The notes under the pieces: generated by a model | What the model was told of the DNA's origin: nothing | The model's input: the letters and a program-made list of their open reading frames with translations, nothing else | Databases searched by the model: none | From: Parabacteroides faecalis | Lineage (GTDB): Bacteria; Bacteroidota; Bacteroidia; Bacteroidales; Tannerellaceae | Direction of reading: 5' to 3' | Length of the DNA stretch: 64,000 bases | Assembly (NCBI RefSeq): GCF_022809355.1 | Contig: NZ_JAKZMM010000008.1 | Span: 1-64,000 of the forward strand | Position numbers and translations under genes: made by a program | Shown here: positions 27,749 through 36,816 of the stretch, piece after piece | Numbering within the stretch: position 1 is the stretch's first letter | How the letters are laid out: every line of letters starts with the position of its first letter

Positions 27749-29671
27749 ATGGGAAAGCCTTATGCTAAGGAAGGTCCGAGTGCCGAAGACAAGGCACTCG
27801 ACCTGTTTGCCGATATGATGATTGAGCGTATTCAGTCGCTGTCGGGCAAAGACGGATGGAAAAAGCCCTGGTTTACTGAAGGTGCGTTGCAATGGCCGAA
27901 AAACCTGAACGGACGAGAATATAATGGCATGAACGCTATGATGTTGCTCCTGCATTGCGAGAAGGAGGGTTACAAGATTCCTCGCTTCTGTACCTTCGAC
28001 CGCATACAGCAGTTTAACAAAACTGGCAAGAAAGACGAGGAACAGAAGCCCCGTGTGTCAGTACTGAAAGGTGAGCATTCTTTCCCCGTGATGCTCACCA
28101 CGTTTACGGTGGTCAATAAGGAAACAAAGGAACACATCAAGTGGGAGGACTACAAACTGCTCTCTCAGGAAGAGCGCGAAAAGTACAATGTATATCCAAA
28201 GCTTCAGACTTACCATGTCTTCAATGTGGCGCAGACCAACCTGAAGGAGGTCAGACCAGAGTTTTGGGAGAAACTGGAACAGGAATACTCGATGCCCAAG
28301 GTAGAGAAGGACGAGCAGTTTGCCTTTGAACCCGTGGATAGGATGATAGCGGACAACCGTTGGATATGTCCCATCAAACCGATGTTCGGTGATTCCGCCT
28401 ATTTCTCCATCAGCAAGAATGAGATTGTGATGCCTGAGAAAAGGCAGTTCAAGGATGGGGAGTCTTTCTACTCGAACCTTTTCCACGAGATGGGACACTC
28501 CACGGGTGCGGAGGGACAGTTAGACCGCATCAAGCCCGCTACCTTCGGCTCGGCAGAGTATGCACGCGAGGAACTGGTGGCAGAACTGACGGCTGCGCTG
28601 ACCGCTCAGCGGTATGGCATGACAAAGCATCTGAAAGGAGATTCGGCTGCCTATTTGAAGTCTTGGCTGGATTCGCTGAAGGAGTCGCCGCAGTTCATCA
28701 AGACCACGCTACTCGATGTGAAAAAAGCTACCTCAATGCTCACGCAGCATATCGACAAGATTGCTATGGAGATAGACCAGGAGAAAAAGGCTGAGCAGGA
28801 AAACGGGCAAGGGAAAAGTTATCTATCCATAGATGACGGCGACCATGCAGTCTTGGCATATAATGGTTCTGCTGTATATATCCAGCATCATGAGAAGGAG
28901 GACTCTGTAAAGATTGCTGTGCCGACGAGTAACGGTCTGGAAGTGAAACTCTCTGTTCCTTACGACCACGGCAAAGACCTTGACACCAATTATCAGGAGG
29001 CTTTTGCCCAGTACAAAAGCCTGACAGAGCCTTCACAATCGAAAGAAAACGTCTATTATGCCTCCATCGCCTATCTCCAATCAACGGATGACACATCGGA
29101 ACTGGATAAGCTAAAGGAGAAAGGTGACTATCAAGGACTGCTGACGCTTGCCAAGGAATACTATGACGGGAACGGCATGGACGAGGAGCAGACCTACAGG
29201 AAGCCGTGCCAGAACAGAGGCGATGACCTGCTAATAGAGGACAAGGACTTTGCAGTGGTCTATAACGGGAGTGTCGGCGGTACGTATGAGGTGTTCCTGA
29301 AGCATACGGAGCAAGAAGTGCGTGACCATATCACTCGCTATGGCATAGGACGTGCCAGTGAGGACGTGAAGGCTGTGGCGAGGGAGATGACCGCCGAAGA
29401 GTTTTCGGAATTGGCGCAGCGAAAAATGCCGATATTCCAAATGCCGAATGGTGGTTTGCTGAACCTGCAATATAACAAGGATAAGGATAGCCTGGATGTG
29501 GGGACTGTGACCAATGCAGGACTCTCTGTGAAGCATACCTTCCCTTTCAGCCACAACCATTCTATGGACGCAAACATCAGCTCTGCGTATGAGCAACTGC
29601 TTGACATGGAGGAGTACCAGAAGGAAGAGGTACAAGAGGAGCACGTTGCCAAGTCCGCTTTCCGAAGATGA
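27749..29671 (+). CDS. ArdC-type antirestriction protein with zincin domain
   Basis: This 640-residue protein starts with an ArdC N-terminal ssDNA-binding domain (WKKPWFTEGALQWPKNLNGR, YNGMNAMMLLLHCEKEGYK). A zincin-like metallopeptidase domain follows with an intact site (FHEMGHSTG, then QLDR). The C-terminal 270 residues hold two related beta-rich repeats (DHAVLAYNGSAVYIQHHEKE and DFAVVYNGSVGGTYEVFLKH). ArdC proteins protect transferred DNA from host restriction. The ATG at 27749 is chosen over a TTG two codons upstream. It is the active-site-intact relative of the degenerate protein at 22868. Confidence 0.85.
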   Translation: MGKPYAKEGPSAEDKALDLFADMMIERIQSLSGKDGWKKPWFTEGALQWPKNLNGREYNGMNAMMLLLHCEKEGYKIPRFCTFDRIQQFNKTGKKDEEQKPRVSVLKGEHSFPVMLTTFTVVNKETKEHIKWEDYKLLSQEEREKYNVYPKLQTYHVFNVAQTNLKEVRPEFWEKLEQEYSMPKVEKDEQFAFEPVDRMIADNRWICPIKPMFGDSAYFSISKNEIVMPEKRQFKDGESFYSNLFHEMGHSTGAEGQLDRIKPATFGSAEYAREELVAELTAALTAQRYGMTKHLKGDSAAYLKSWLDSLKESPQFIKTTLLDVKKATSMLTQHIDKIAMEIDQEKKAEQENGQGKSYLSIDDGDHAVLAYNGSAVYIQHHEKEDSVKIAVPTSNGLEVKLSVPYDHGKDLDTNYQEAFAQYKSLTEPSQSKENVYYASIAYLQSTDDTSELDKLKEKGDYQGLLTLAKEYYDGNGMDEEQTYRKPCQNRGDDLLIEDKDFAVVYNGSVGGTYEVFLKHTEQEVRDHITRYGIGRASEDVKAVAREMTAEEFSELAQRKMPIFQMPNGGLLNLQYNKDKDSLDVGTVTNAGLSVKHTFPFSHNHSMDANISSAYEQLLDMEEYQKEEVQEEHVAKSAFRR

Positions 29672-29674
29672 GAG

Positions 29675-29734
29675 TAGTATCGTAGTATATACTAATCGTA
29701 GGCTTTACTACTCATAGTAGGTACTAACAATAGT
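29675..29734. repeat. Phased ACTA-N4/5-TAGT repeats, group 1
   Basis: Two full copies (ACTACTCATAGTA at 29707, ACTAACAATAGT at 29723) and two half copies (29675, 29691) at exact 16-bp spacing. The same motif flanks parA at 45.4 and 46.6 kb, so these may be additional partition-protein sites. Confidence 0.6.
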
Positions 29735-29770
29735 CAGCCGCAAGGAGTAATGTCCCTGCGGCTGATTTAA
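29735..29770. terminator. Terminator between convergent genes
   Basis: Stem CAGCCGCA/TGCGGCTG (8 bp, 14-base loop), then ATTTAATTT. It lies between the rightward ardC-type gene and the leftward DUF2958 gene. Confidence 0.6.
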
Positions 29771-29777
29771 TTTGGGG

Positions 29778-30143
29778 TCATTCCATATTATGAAGGAATG
29801 CTTGTAAATCCTCGTCTGGAATGCTCTTCAGTTTCACCGGCTTGAAGCCGTCCAACTGCTCCACTTGAAATATCTCGTCCACTCCATATTTGGAGCCATC
29901 CACCTTTACGCTCTCCATTTCATTGACGGAGGTATAGCCATACTCCGTTTCATGCAGACCGCATACGATGGTGAACAACGTGGTGTCGTTACCTTCCGGC
30001 TGTCCTTCAAGTACGAACCAACGGACGTGTCCGATGAAGAATATTGCCACACAAACGGCATCCTTGCCTTTGCCGTCCTGTGAATACAGAGGATAGGATT
30101 TCAGTATCTCCTCCAATACGGGTGTAATCAATCTGCTTGCCAT
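29778..30143 (-). CDS. DUF2958-domain protein
   Basis: This 121-residue protein fits DUF2958: LEEILKSYPLYSQDGKGKDA at the N terminus, a central VAIFFIGHVRWFVLEGQ and the acidic GYTSVNEMESVKVD. The family is widespread on conjugative elements next to antirestriction genes, with no known biochemical role. The ATG start at 30143 is preferred to a TTG 6 bp upstream. The gene upstream ends 3 bp before this start. Confidence 0.85.
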   Translation of the reverse strand: MASRLITPVLEEILKSYPLYSQDGKGKDAVCVAIFFIGHVRWFVLEGQPEGNDTTLFTIVCGLHETEYGYTSVNEMESVKVDGSKYGVDEIFQVEQLDGFKPVKLKSIPDEDLQAFLHNME

Positions 30144-30145
30144 AG

Positions 30146-30439
30146 TCAATCGTTGTTAAGTGTTCTGTAATACATTCTGTTCTCTACAAGGTGTTCGATG
30201 GCCTCTGCTGCCAATCGGCACACCCACTCGTCACGCTGGTCATAACGACCTTTTTGATAGTCGTTGGCAAGGCGTTCCAAGAAGGCAAACACCACCTTGC
30301 CCTTTTCGTTGATAAGATAGCGATGGTCATCTGCAAGGGCATTGCCTACCTTGGCGGCTGACCCCATCTGACCGTTTACGAACCGTGAGAAGCACTCGAC
30401 AAATGCCTGCTCGTTTTCTGATAATCTGTGTAATTCCAT
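30146..30439 (-). CDS. Small helical hypothetical protein
   Basis: This 97-residue helical protein is not assigned to a family. It includes NEQAFVECFSRFVNGQMGSA and YDQRDEWVCRLAAEAIEHL. It forms a two-gene operon with the DUF2958 gene. The ATG at 30439 is chosen over a TTG upstream. A conserved hairpin module of the type seen at four other loci lies upstream (30472-30677). Confidence 0.55.
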   Translation of the reverse strand: MELHRLSENEQAFVECFSRFVNGQMGSAAKVGNALADDHRYLINEKGKVVFAFLERLANDYQKGRYDQRDEWVCRLAAEAIEHLVENRMYYRTLNND

Positions 30440-30471
30440 ACGCAAAGAAATTATTTGTTCAACTTGTTTTT

Positions 30472-30677
30472 CTTCCCTCCTTTTGAAGCCTTTCGGCTCC
30501 TCTTGTCGGGAACTGATTTTTCGTGCATCAAAAGACTGCGGAATGAGGGCGATAAGGCAAGAAAACAGACGGAGGAGTTAATGAAATACCCAAATCTTTG
30601 ATTTGCGGAAAGCTGTCGTTCAGTCCTCTGCCTGTTAGCATGGCGGTACTTGACCATTCGCCCGGGCAGTAACTTTG
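30472..30677. ncRNA. Repeated non-coding module, locus A
   Basis: Parts in order: a hairpin near the leftward gene (outer TTCCC/GGGAA at 30473-30477 and 30508-30512; inner AGCC/GGCT at 30487-30490 and 30495-30498, read as a GAAA tetraloop on the minus strand). Next is AATACC (30585) followed by hairpin CAAATC-TTT-GATTTG (30591-30605). A rightward TTG-N17-TAACTTTG (30650-30677) ends it. Transcription direction is unproven. Confidence 0.45.
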
Positions 30678-30764
30678 CAAAGAAAAATGGGCATCGGCAA
30701 GTGGAATAGACACTACAAAACAGGAAAATCATTGATTTTTAGTGCATTTTTCTTTATTTCTTTC

Positions 30765-30793
30765 TTTGATTTAGGATAAAATATATAACTTTG
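30765..30793 (+). promoter_or_regulatory. Promoter of the AAA/DUF4143 ATPase gene
   Basis: TTTG (30765-30768), 17-bp spacer, TAACTTTG (30786-30793), 40 bp before the ATG. A long palindrome follows immediately. Confidence 0.65.
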
Positions 30794-30797
30794 CCTC

Positions 30798-30827
30798 CGA
30801 AAAAGTGTCACAAGTGACAGTTTTTCG
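30798..30827 (+). promoter_or_regulatory. 30-bp palindrome just before a start codon
   Basis: Arms CGAAAAA-g-TGTCAC and GTGACA-g-TTTTTCG around AA, perfect except for one G/G position. It spans the likely transcription start to 7 bp before the ATG at 30834. It could be an operator for a dimeric repressor, or an RNA hairpin hiding the ribosome site. Confidence 0.6.
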
Positions 30828-30833
30828 TAAAAT

Positions 30834-32096
30834 ATGATAGTAAACAGATATAGATACATAGAACAGTTGAGCCGTTCAAAGAACAACGGGCTCATAAAGA
30901 TAATCACAGGATTGCGACGTTCAGGCAAGTCGTTCCTTCTGAAGAAACTCTTTCATCAGCATCTATTGGATGAGGGCGTGAGAGAAGACCATATTCTCGT
31001 CATCGACATGGAGAGTAGGAAGAACAGAGAGTTCAAGAACCCGGACTACCTGTTGGACTGGGTGGAAAAGATGATGATTGACTATGAGACTTATTATATC
31101 ATCATCGACGAGGTGCAGGAGGTGGAAGACTTTGTAGAGGTGCTCTCTTCCTTGTCAGTTACCGAAGGGGCGGATGTGTATGTCACAGGCTCCAACTCGC
31201 GTTTCCTGTCCTCTGACCTGGTGACGGAATTCCGAGGCAGAGGTGACGAGATACATGTGTGGCCACTATCCTTCAAGGAGTTCATGACGGTGTATGATGG
31301 TTCGAAAGAAGACGGTTGGGCTGAATACAGACTGTACGGAGGTTTGCCGCAACTACTTACACAGGTTGGGGATGAGAAGAAGGCTGATTTCCTGCGTCGC
31401 CTTTATCGCACGGTATATCTACGTGACATCTACGAGCGGAACAACATAGAACTGAGACCTGAATTTGAAGAATTGTCGAAGACCGTAGCATCCAGTATAG
31501 GAGCACCTGTCAATGCACTGAATATAGCCAATACGTTCAAGTCCGTAAGCAATGTGCAGAGCATAACCGACAAGACAGTGTCGGCTTATCTGGAATATAT
31601 GCAGGATGCTTTCCTTATCGAAAAATCCGAAAGGTTCGACATCAAAGGACGGAAATACATAGGTTCGTTGTCCAAGTATTATTATCAGGACGTAGGTCTG
31701 AGGAATGCTATTCTGTCGTTCCGTCAGAGCGAGCCGACACATATCATGGAGAACGTCATCTACAATGAGATGCGTATGCGAGGATGGCTCGTGGATGTGG
31801 GTAACGTCTATCATCGAGTGAGGAATACGGAAGGAAAGCAGCAGAGGGTGACATTGGAAGTGGATTTTGTCTGCAACAAAGGGAGCGAGCGGATCTACAT
31901 CCAGTCGGCGTGGCGTATGCCCGATGCAGAAAAGATGGAACAGGAGAAACGGTCGTTGCGTCTTGTAGATGACTCTTTCCGCAAACTGCTGATCGTGGGA
32001 GAACATACCAAGCAGTGGAGCGACGAAAACGGCATACAGATAATGAGTATATATGACTTCCTGCTTGACTGGTCAAGTACTGAGAAACACGGATAA
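30834..32096 (+). CDS. AAA ATPase with DUF4143 domain
   Basis: A 420-residue protein of the AAA_14/DUF4143 family. It has Walker A GLRRSGKSFLL at residues about 26-36, Walker B YYIIIDEVQEVED at about 87-99, a sensor YVTGSNSRFLSS and the arginine-rich EFRGRGDEIHV. A C-terminal DUF4143 part shows nuclease-like residues (LEVDFVCNKGSERIYIQS). Such proteins are common in Bacteroidales and their role is unresolved. The gene stands alone with its own promoter, palindrome and terminator, like a cargo gene. Confidence 0.85.
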   Translation: MIVNRYRYIEQLSRSKNNGLIKIITGLRRSGKSFLLKKLFHQHLLDEGVREDHILVIDMESRKNREFKNPDYLLDWVEKMMIDYETYYIIIDEVQEVEDFVEVLSSLSVTEGADVYVTGSNSRFLSSDLVTEFRGRGDEIHVWPLSFKEFMTVYDGSKEDGWAEYRLYGGLPQLLTQVGDEKKADFLRRLYRTVYLRDIYERNNIELRPEFEELSKTVASSIGAPVNALNIANTFKSVSNVQSITDKTVSAYLEYMQDAFLIEKSERFDIKGRKYIGSLSKYYYQDVGLRNAILSFRQSEPTHIMENVIYNEMRMRGWLVDVGNVYHRVRNTEGKQQRVTLEVDFVCNKGSERIYIQSAWRMPDAEKMEQEKRSLRLVDDSFRKLLIVGEHTKQWSDENGIQIMSIYDFLLDWSSTEKHG

Positions 32097-32140
32097 AAAA
32101 AAGATATGCGCATAGAATATGCGTTAATACATATATGATT

Positions 32141-32181
32141 AAGGGAGGGCCTATCCATCACGGACAAGCCCTCCCTTTCTA
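32141..32181. terminator. Terminator after the AAA/DUF4143 gene
   Basis: Perfect 10-bp stem AAGGGAGGGC/GCCCTCCCTT with a 17-base loop and T-rich ends on both strands. It can serve the rightward ATPase gene and the leftward OmpA-like gene. Confidence 0.75.
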
Positions 32182-32236
32182 AAATTTATCAATGAAAAAA
32201 AAGTTTTAGTGCTCTTGTTCGGAGCTGTATGTCTGG

Positions 32237-33652
32237 CTATAGATACAGCAGGATTCTGGTATGGCGGTTCGCCTCATTGGGCGAGTAATCGTCAATGCCG
32301 CCATCGAAAATCTGAGAGATGGTGCCATTTTCCATACCACGTTTCATCAGTTCCTCTGCAATGAATCTGGCACGGGAACGGCTGAGGTTATCATTGATGG
32401 CTTCACTGCCTGTGGCACTGTCGGCAGCGCCGATGACCTTAACTTTCAAGCCATATTTCTTGGCGATGCGTGCTACTTCGTCGAGATTGACGAGCTGTGA
32501 CCTGTTGAGCAACCTGTCAGTGCCAAGTTCAAAGAAGAAATAGATGGGCGCACCTATGCAAGCCTTTCCTGAGTGGATGAGCGATAGGTAATCGTCTTCC
32601 GGCTCACCTTCAGCATTGCCATATTCTTCTGTACAAGAGGCGGACTCCATGACCTTTGTCTTTTGACCATTACCATACTTGTCTCTCATTCTTGCACGCA
32701 GCGAGTTGAGACCGCTGTAGTCGTTTCGAGGATAGCCATTTGTGACGGAAGAAGCGGCATCGTCAGAAAAGAGGTGGCCGTACTTGTCCAGAAGTCCCTC
32801 GATGGCAAGAATCTTGCGCAGCTGCTCCAGAGTCTGACAATCTCGATCGTGCTGGGCGTGATAGCGGCTGTTGCTGTCAGAAAGGGATGAGGCGTATGCC
32901 GAAAGCCATTCGTTCTGTGCGATGTACGGGCGAGCGTCTATCACTCGCTTCCAGCCAGTCTTGCCGATGCGGACAGAGAGGCCGAGGGATGCGGACAGCA
33001 GATGGTCGCCAAGGCGGTGTGCCTTGCCATAGCCGTCAAAATCCTGCATGGTGGTCATGTTGCCTATCTCTGCCGTAACAGCAATGCGTGGGGAGAGATG
33101 ATACTGCCCCTGTATGCCGTAGGAAATGGCAAAGGGCTTGTGGGCATTCACCTTGTTGTGCAGCATACCCACGCCCACGTATGGAATGACACTCCATCTG
33201 GCAAGAGTGTGTACATCGTCCTTGTAGAGGTTGCCGAGGACATTCCACATGAAATCAGCACGCAGGTACTGGTAGTCCTGCGAGGAGTTGTTGCAGTCGT
33301 TGAACTGCATACCGCCATAGTTCAGACGACCGCCGACGGAAGGTGTGAACCATTTGCCGATCGACACGGAGAATGCCGGTTTCATGCGACCGAATAGGTC
33401 GTTGCATCCGAGCGGTTTGCCGAGGAAGACCGTAGTTCCTCCTGCCGCTTGGACAAACCAGTTGTCCGTCCATGGCGAAGCTACCAATGCCCCTTTCATG
33501 TAGGAAGGTTTAAGCGGACGAAGCATACCGTCTGCCGAAAGTCTGCATACAACGGTGGTGGTGTCCGCCGTGCGGTGATAGTCTTTGGCTTGCGCACCCA
33601 ATGAAAGGGCGAAGCCAAGGGATAGAATAAGTATTTTTCTCATGTTGTTCAA
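32237..33652 (-). CDS. OmpA-family outer-membrane protein
   Basis: This 471-residue protein has a signal peptide (to about AQAK, residue 23). An outer-membrane beta-barrel follows at about residues 50-240 (alternating segments such as FSVSIGKWFTPSVGGRLNYG). A helical linker (245-360) leads to a C-terminal OmpA/MotB peptidoglycan-binding domain (about 365-471, with YGLKVKVIGAADSATGSEA and LSRSRARFIAEELMKRG). It probably anchors a surface or transfer structure to the wall. It follows the mobilisation gene by 45 bp in the same direction, so it may be expressed with it. Confidence 0.85.
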   Translation of the reverse strand: MNNMRKILILSLGFALSLGAQAKDYHRTADTTTVVCRLSADGMLRPLKPSYMKGALVASPWTDNWFVQAAGGTTVFLGKPLGCNDLFGRMKPAFSVSIGKWFTPSVGGRLNYGGMQFNDCNNSSQDYQYLRADFMWNVLGNLYKDDVHTLARWSVIPYVGVGMLHNKVNAHKPFAISYGIQGQYHLSPRIAVTAEIGNMTTMQDFDGYGKAHRLGDHLLSASLGLSVRIGKTGWKRVIDARPYIAQNEWLSAYASSLSDSNSRYHAQHDRDCQTLEQLRKILAIEGLLDKYGHLFSDDAASSVTNGYPRNDYSGLNSLRARMRDKYGNGQKTKVMESASCTEEYGNAEGEPEDDYLSLIHSGKACIGAPIYFFFELGTDRLLNRSQLVNLDEVARIAKKYGLKVKVIGAADSATGSEAINDNLSRSRARFIAEELMKRGMENGTISQIFDGGIDDYSPNEANRHTRILLYL

Positions 33653-33697
33653 TTTAATCTGGTGAATACTATAACAGGTGATACGTGACAGTGCCGC

Positions 33698-35149
33698 TTA
33701 TCGTTTCTTCCTTTTGCCGGAAGAGGGGCGCATCATGCGTGCAGCTTTCATCATGCAACGGCGTGCCCAAGCGCGTTCATCCTCGTCATCGTCACGTCCC
33801 CATTTGAGGTCGGACGAACTGCCGCCACCGCCATGACCTTCGGCAAAGGTGGTGGCATCATCGACGTAGCCGAGGAATAGAAGCGTGGCACAGTACATCA
33901 CCTCCGTTCCATTCTCCGCAAAGGCCTGAAGCAGGGAACCGTCAAACACGTCCTTGCCCTCATTGGAAAGCCGTGCCACACGTTCGGAGAACTCGCTGAC
34001 CATGTTTTCGAGAAGGGCATTTCTGAGAACGGTGTCCGCACCTTGTCGGATAGTATCGGAATATCTGTGTGCCTCCTGCCGCAACTCCTCCGTGCGCTCC
34101 TTCATGGCGGTCATCTCCTCACGCAGGGCATCGAGCTTGCGGTCAGCCTCTGAGAGCTTCTCCTGCTTGTCGTCCAGTTTCGACTGGATAGCGGACAGTT
34201 CCTGCTCCAGCTCTTGGACTTGCTGACGGAGAGCATCAGGATTGTCGTGACCTGCAAGAATCTGCCGATGCAATTCAGCAAGTGCCGCCTCCTTCTCAGC
34301 CTTCTCCTGCAAGAGGTTGTTGACCATTGAGGTGAGTCCTTTTACTCTCCGCTCTGCCAGACGGATGTCCGATTGGAGCGAGGCGAGTGTCCGCTGATGG
34401 GTGGCGACGGACTGCTCAATGGTGGTGCACTGTTCTGACAGCTGGCGGCGGTATTCTTCGGTGGTGCGGTGGCGTGCTCCCGTCTCTGAGACGGAAGTTC
34501 CGCGCTCCATGCCCCAACGCTTGTTGACATCGGCAAATTCGCTGTGCAGGGCTTTCATCCTGGCAGAAAACTCGTACTTGTCCTTTCCGGCGAATATCTG
34601 TTTGTATGCAAACTTGCCGTCCTTGATTGGCAAGAGGGTGCAGTGAACGTGCGGATTGGTTTCGTCCAAGTGTAAGATGAAAGCGACGATGTTCTCCTCA
34701 CCGTATTTGTCCGCAACAAAGCGGTAAACATCCTTTGCCCATTCCTCAATGTCCTTGCATCGGGTTAGATGCGAATTGTCCGCTCCGTGAGTGAGATTCA
34801 CCTTCTGGTCACCGAATGCCAATTCTGTCATACGTTCTCGTGAGCCTCCGAAGATGAAATTGACCACTGTGCGGAAGCGTGGCTCTGCCAGTCCCTCGTT
34901 GGGGTCTTTGATTCCACGGCTCCGCAGGATGTCTGCCATGCGCTCCGGGATGCTTCGGCTCTTGTCTATAGGACAAACCTTGCCGCCCCGAACCTCGAAG
35001 TTGAGCCGCTCACGGCTGCGGTCGTAGTTGCCTGTTGATTCAGCGGATCCCCAACCCTTTTCCGTCCAACGGCGTTGGTGCTCGTTGCTCTGTGCTGTGG
35101 TGATTCCCTTAGATGGTCGGAAATCCATAACCTGTTTTGGTGTTGCCAT
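33698..35149 (-). CDS. MobV-family relaxase (Mob/Pre type)
   Basis: This 483-residue protein nicks DNA at oriT and leads the strand during mobilisation. The signature His motif is clear: HLDETNPHVHCTLLPI near residues 160-175. An N-terminal half follows the Pfam Mob_Pre pattern (NFEVRGGKVCPIDKSRS, FRTVVNFIFGGSRERM). A long coiled coil covers about residues 240-385, followed by a Lys/Arg-rich tail. A candidate oriT lies just upstream at 35215-35278. No coupling protein or mating-pair ATPase is seen in the window. Confidence 0.92.
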   Translation of the reverse strand: MATPKQVMDFRPSKGITTAQSNEHQRRWTEKGWGSAESTGNYDRSRERLNFEVRGGKVCPIDKSRSIPERMADILRSRGIKDPNEGLAEPRFRTVVNFIFGGSRERMTELAFGDQKVNLTHGADNSHLTRCKDIEEWAKDVYRFVADKYGEENIVAFILHLDETNPHVHCTLLPIKDGKFAYKQIFAGKDKYEFSARMKALHSEFADVNKRWGMERGTSVSETGARHRTTEEYRRQLSEQCTTIEQSVATHQRTLASLQSDIRLAERRVKGLTSMVNNLLQEKAEKEAALAELHRQILAGHDNPDALRQQVQELEQELSAIQSKLDDKQEKLSEADRKLDALREEMTAMKERTEELRQEAHRYSDTIRQGADTVLRNALLENMVSEFSERVARLSNEGKDVFDGSLLQAFAENGTEVMYCATLLFLGYVDDATTFAEGHGGGGSSSDLKWGRDDDEDERAWARRCMMKAARMMRPSSGKRKKR

Positions 35150-35214
35150 AACCTATTTCCTTTTATGTGTGTACAACTCTCCTGTCTCCAGCTTGCTGCT
35201 TGTAAGGACAGCCT

Positions 35215-35278
35215 CCCGATGGTCGGAGACCAAGAGGGGTATTAGGCTACCCAAATTCCCTCATTTCCGACCAACGGG
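35215..35278. other. Candidate oriT with nested inverted repeats
   Basis: An outer inverted repeat CCCGATGGTCGGA/TCCGACCAACGGG (12 of 13 paired; 35215-35227 and 35266-35278) encloses a small hairpin GGGTA-TTAGGC-TACCC (35237-35252) and a GAGGG/CCCTC pair. It lies 66 bp upstream of the MobV start, the usual place for oriT of this family. No nick site can be named. Confidence 0.5.
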
Positions 35279-35357
35279 CAAGCCCGATTATTTTACAGCA
35301 ATGGCAGACGTGTAAACACTGTGCCAGTAGAAAAGAAGAAGCGTTGTACGGTGATTA

Positions 35358-36242
35358 TTAGAGGTTAATACAGCCTTTTGATGGACAGGAGCCCTCTTGG
35401 TTGGCTACAATGGCAAGGAACGGTCGGCAGAGTGACTGAAACTGTGACTTGATGGCTGCGCTTTCCTGATGCAAGGCTGGTGAGCTGCCATCCAATGCCA
35501 ATTCTGATATTGCCTTTGCCGCCTCGATGAATGAGAGCCAGTCTCCTCCCAGGTCTTTGTAAAAGAAGGGAAGAAGGGAGGTAACGAGGGCGTTATCTGT
35601 TTCCTGCGAAAGCACCTGATGGAAGGTGGCTTCGCAGACAGCTGTGAGTGCAGTCATACAAAAGGCGTGTCCTACAGATTCGGGAATGTTTCTTACGCAT
35701 GGCACCTTGCCAATTGAATTGCCATTGTCGGCTTTCTGCAAGATAATGGCTACTTCCTCTGTTGCATCTTCGTAGAGTTGTTCACATTCCGAGGCGCAAG
35801 CCGATGCGGACATCTTGCCGCTTCGCCATTCGTCCAATGCGGTACACATCTTCTGGCGGAACACATCCAAGGCTGCGTCAATCGGAGAAACGGCAGGTGT
35901 CTCAGCCAACATCGGGATGGTGATGATTTGGCTCTTCGTGAGACGGGTGACGGAAATCTGGTTCATCTTCTCCAACTGCTCGATGAAGGTGCGGACAGTG
36001 GCGCGGTGCCAATGCCAGCATCCTGCCAGTTCGGTAATGGTGATTACAAACTGCCCGTTGGACAGGCTGAACTCCTGCTTGCACAGATCCTTGGGGATGT
36101 ACTGTACAGAAGCCTTGTCTACAAGGTCAAGGTAGGCTTCGAGCTTCGACAGCCTTATCCCGGACCTCTCTTTCAAGAACTCCAACAGGGACATCCGTTC
36201 AGACATCTTGCCGGAACTCGTTCTATGTTTCTGTTTCTTCAT
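35358..36242 (-). CDS. Winged-helix-like hypothetical protein
   Basis: A 294-residue protein whose residues about 55-115 look like a winged helix (FSLSNGQFVITITELAGCWH, WHRATVRTFIEQLEKMNQIS, then a basic wing). The remainder is helical and unassigned. The layout recalls DNA-binding initiator or DnaD-like proteins, but no family match is certain. It is the last gene of a leftward operon starting at 38833 and ends 208 bp before the relaxase start. Confidence 0.5.
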   Translation of the reverse strand: MKKQKHRTSSGKMSERMSLLEFLKERSGIRLSKLEAYLDLVDKASVQYIPKDLCKQEFSLSNGQFVITITELAGCWHWHRATVRTFIEQLEKMNQISVTRLTKSQIITIPMLAETPAVSPIDAALDVFRQKMCTALDEWRSGKMSASACASECEQLYEDATEEVAIILQKADNGNSIGKVPCVRNIPESVGHAFCMTALTAVCEATFHQVLSQETDNALVTSLLPFFYKDLGGDWLSFIEAAKAISELALDGSSPALHQESAAIKSQFQSLCRPFLAIVANQEGSCPSKGCINL

Positions 36243-36321
36243 TTCAATAATCTGTTTGGTGAATACTGTTGTTTGTCGCCAGCTCCATTATACAAAAGGA
36301 ACGGCATGATACAGGTGATAC

Positions 36322-36816
36322 TTAATAGTAGTATATGATGAGCATTTCTGTGTCTTCGAGGAGCATCTTGCGGTCAGCCTTGTTCTTCCACAGCGATATG
36401 ACTATGCGCGAGGGATAGAACAGTGATGCCAGAAGGACAAAGGAGATGGTGACAGCAAGCGTGAACAGATGAGGAGTGAAGACAAACACCACTGCCGCCA
36501 ACGCGGCGATGCAGAAGGGTGTCCGCTCCTCGTGCAGACGCTGTAGCCACCTCTCCACATCCATAAAGACAAAGAATATGGCAAACGCTATGGTGGAAGC
36601 CACTACGCCTATGTCGTTATAGTGTACACAGAGGTAGAGGAAGTGGAACACGTACAGCAGGATGAGCAGCATCAACCGGTAGAGCTTCCTTGCTGTCACA
36701 AGCGCGGTCATGCGCAGATAGAACCGTGTCATAAACTGTCTGCGGCTTCTGTGCAGAATCATCGTCACAAAGAAGAACGCTGACATCAGGATGAGAAACA
36801 GTATCTTACTTGTCAT
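36322..36816 (-). CDS. Membrane protein of unknown function
   Basis: This 164-residue protein has about four membrane helices (near residues 3-21, 46-66, 68-86 and 101-132) and a basic loop RRQFMTRFYLRM. It ends IIYYY. It overlaps the preceding gene by 11 bp in the leftward operon. No family recognised. Confidence 0.55.
   Translation of the reverse strand: MTSKILFLILMSAFFFVTMILHRSRRQFMTRFYLRMTALVTARKLYRLMLLILLYVFHFLYLCVHYNDIGVVASTIAFAIFFVFMDVERWLQRLHEERTPFCIAALAAVVFVFTPHLFTLAVTISFVLLASLFYPSRIVISLWKNKADRKMLLEDTEMLIIYYY

Noticed and set aside
29675-29734. Possible CRISPR-like array from the regular ACTA/TAGT repeats
   Set aside because: Repeats are only 12-13 bp with 16-bp periodicity and no unique spacers; they fit protein-binding sites.
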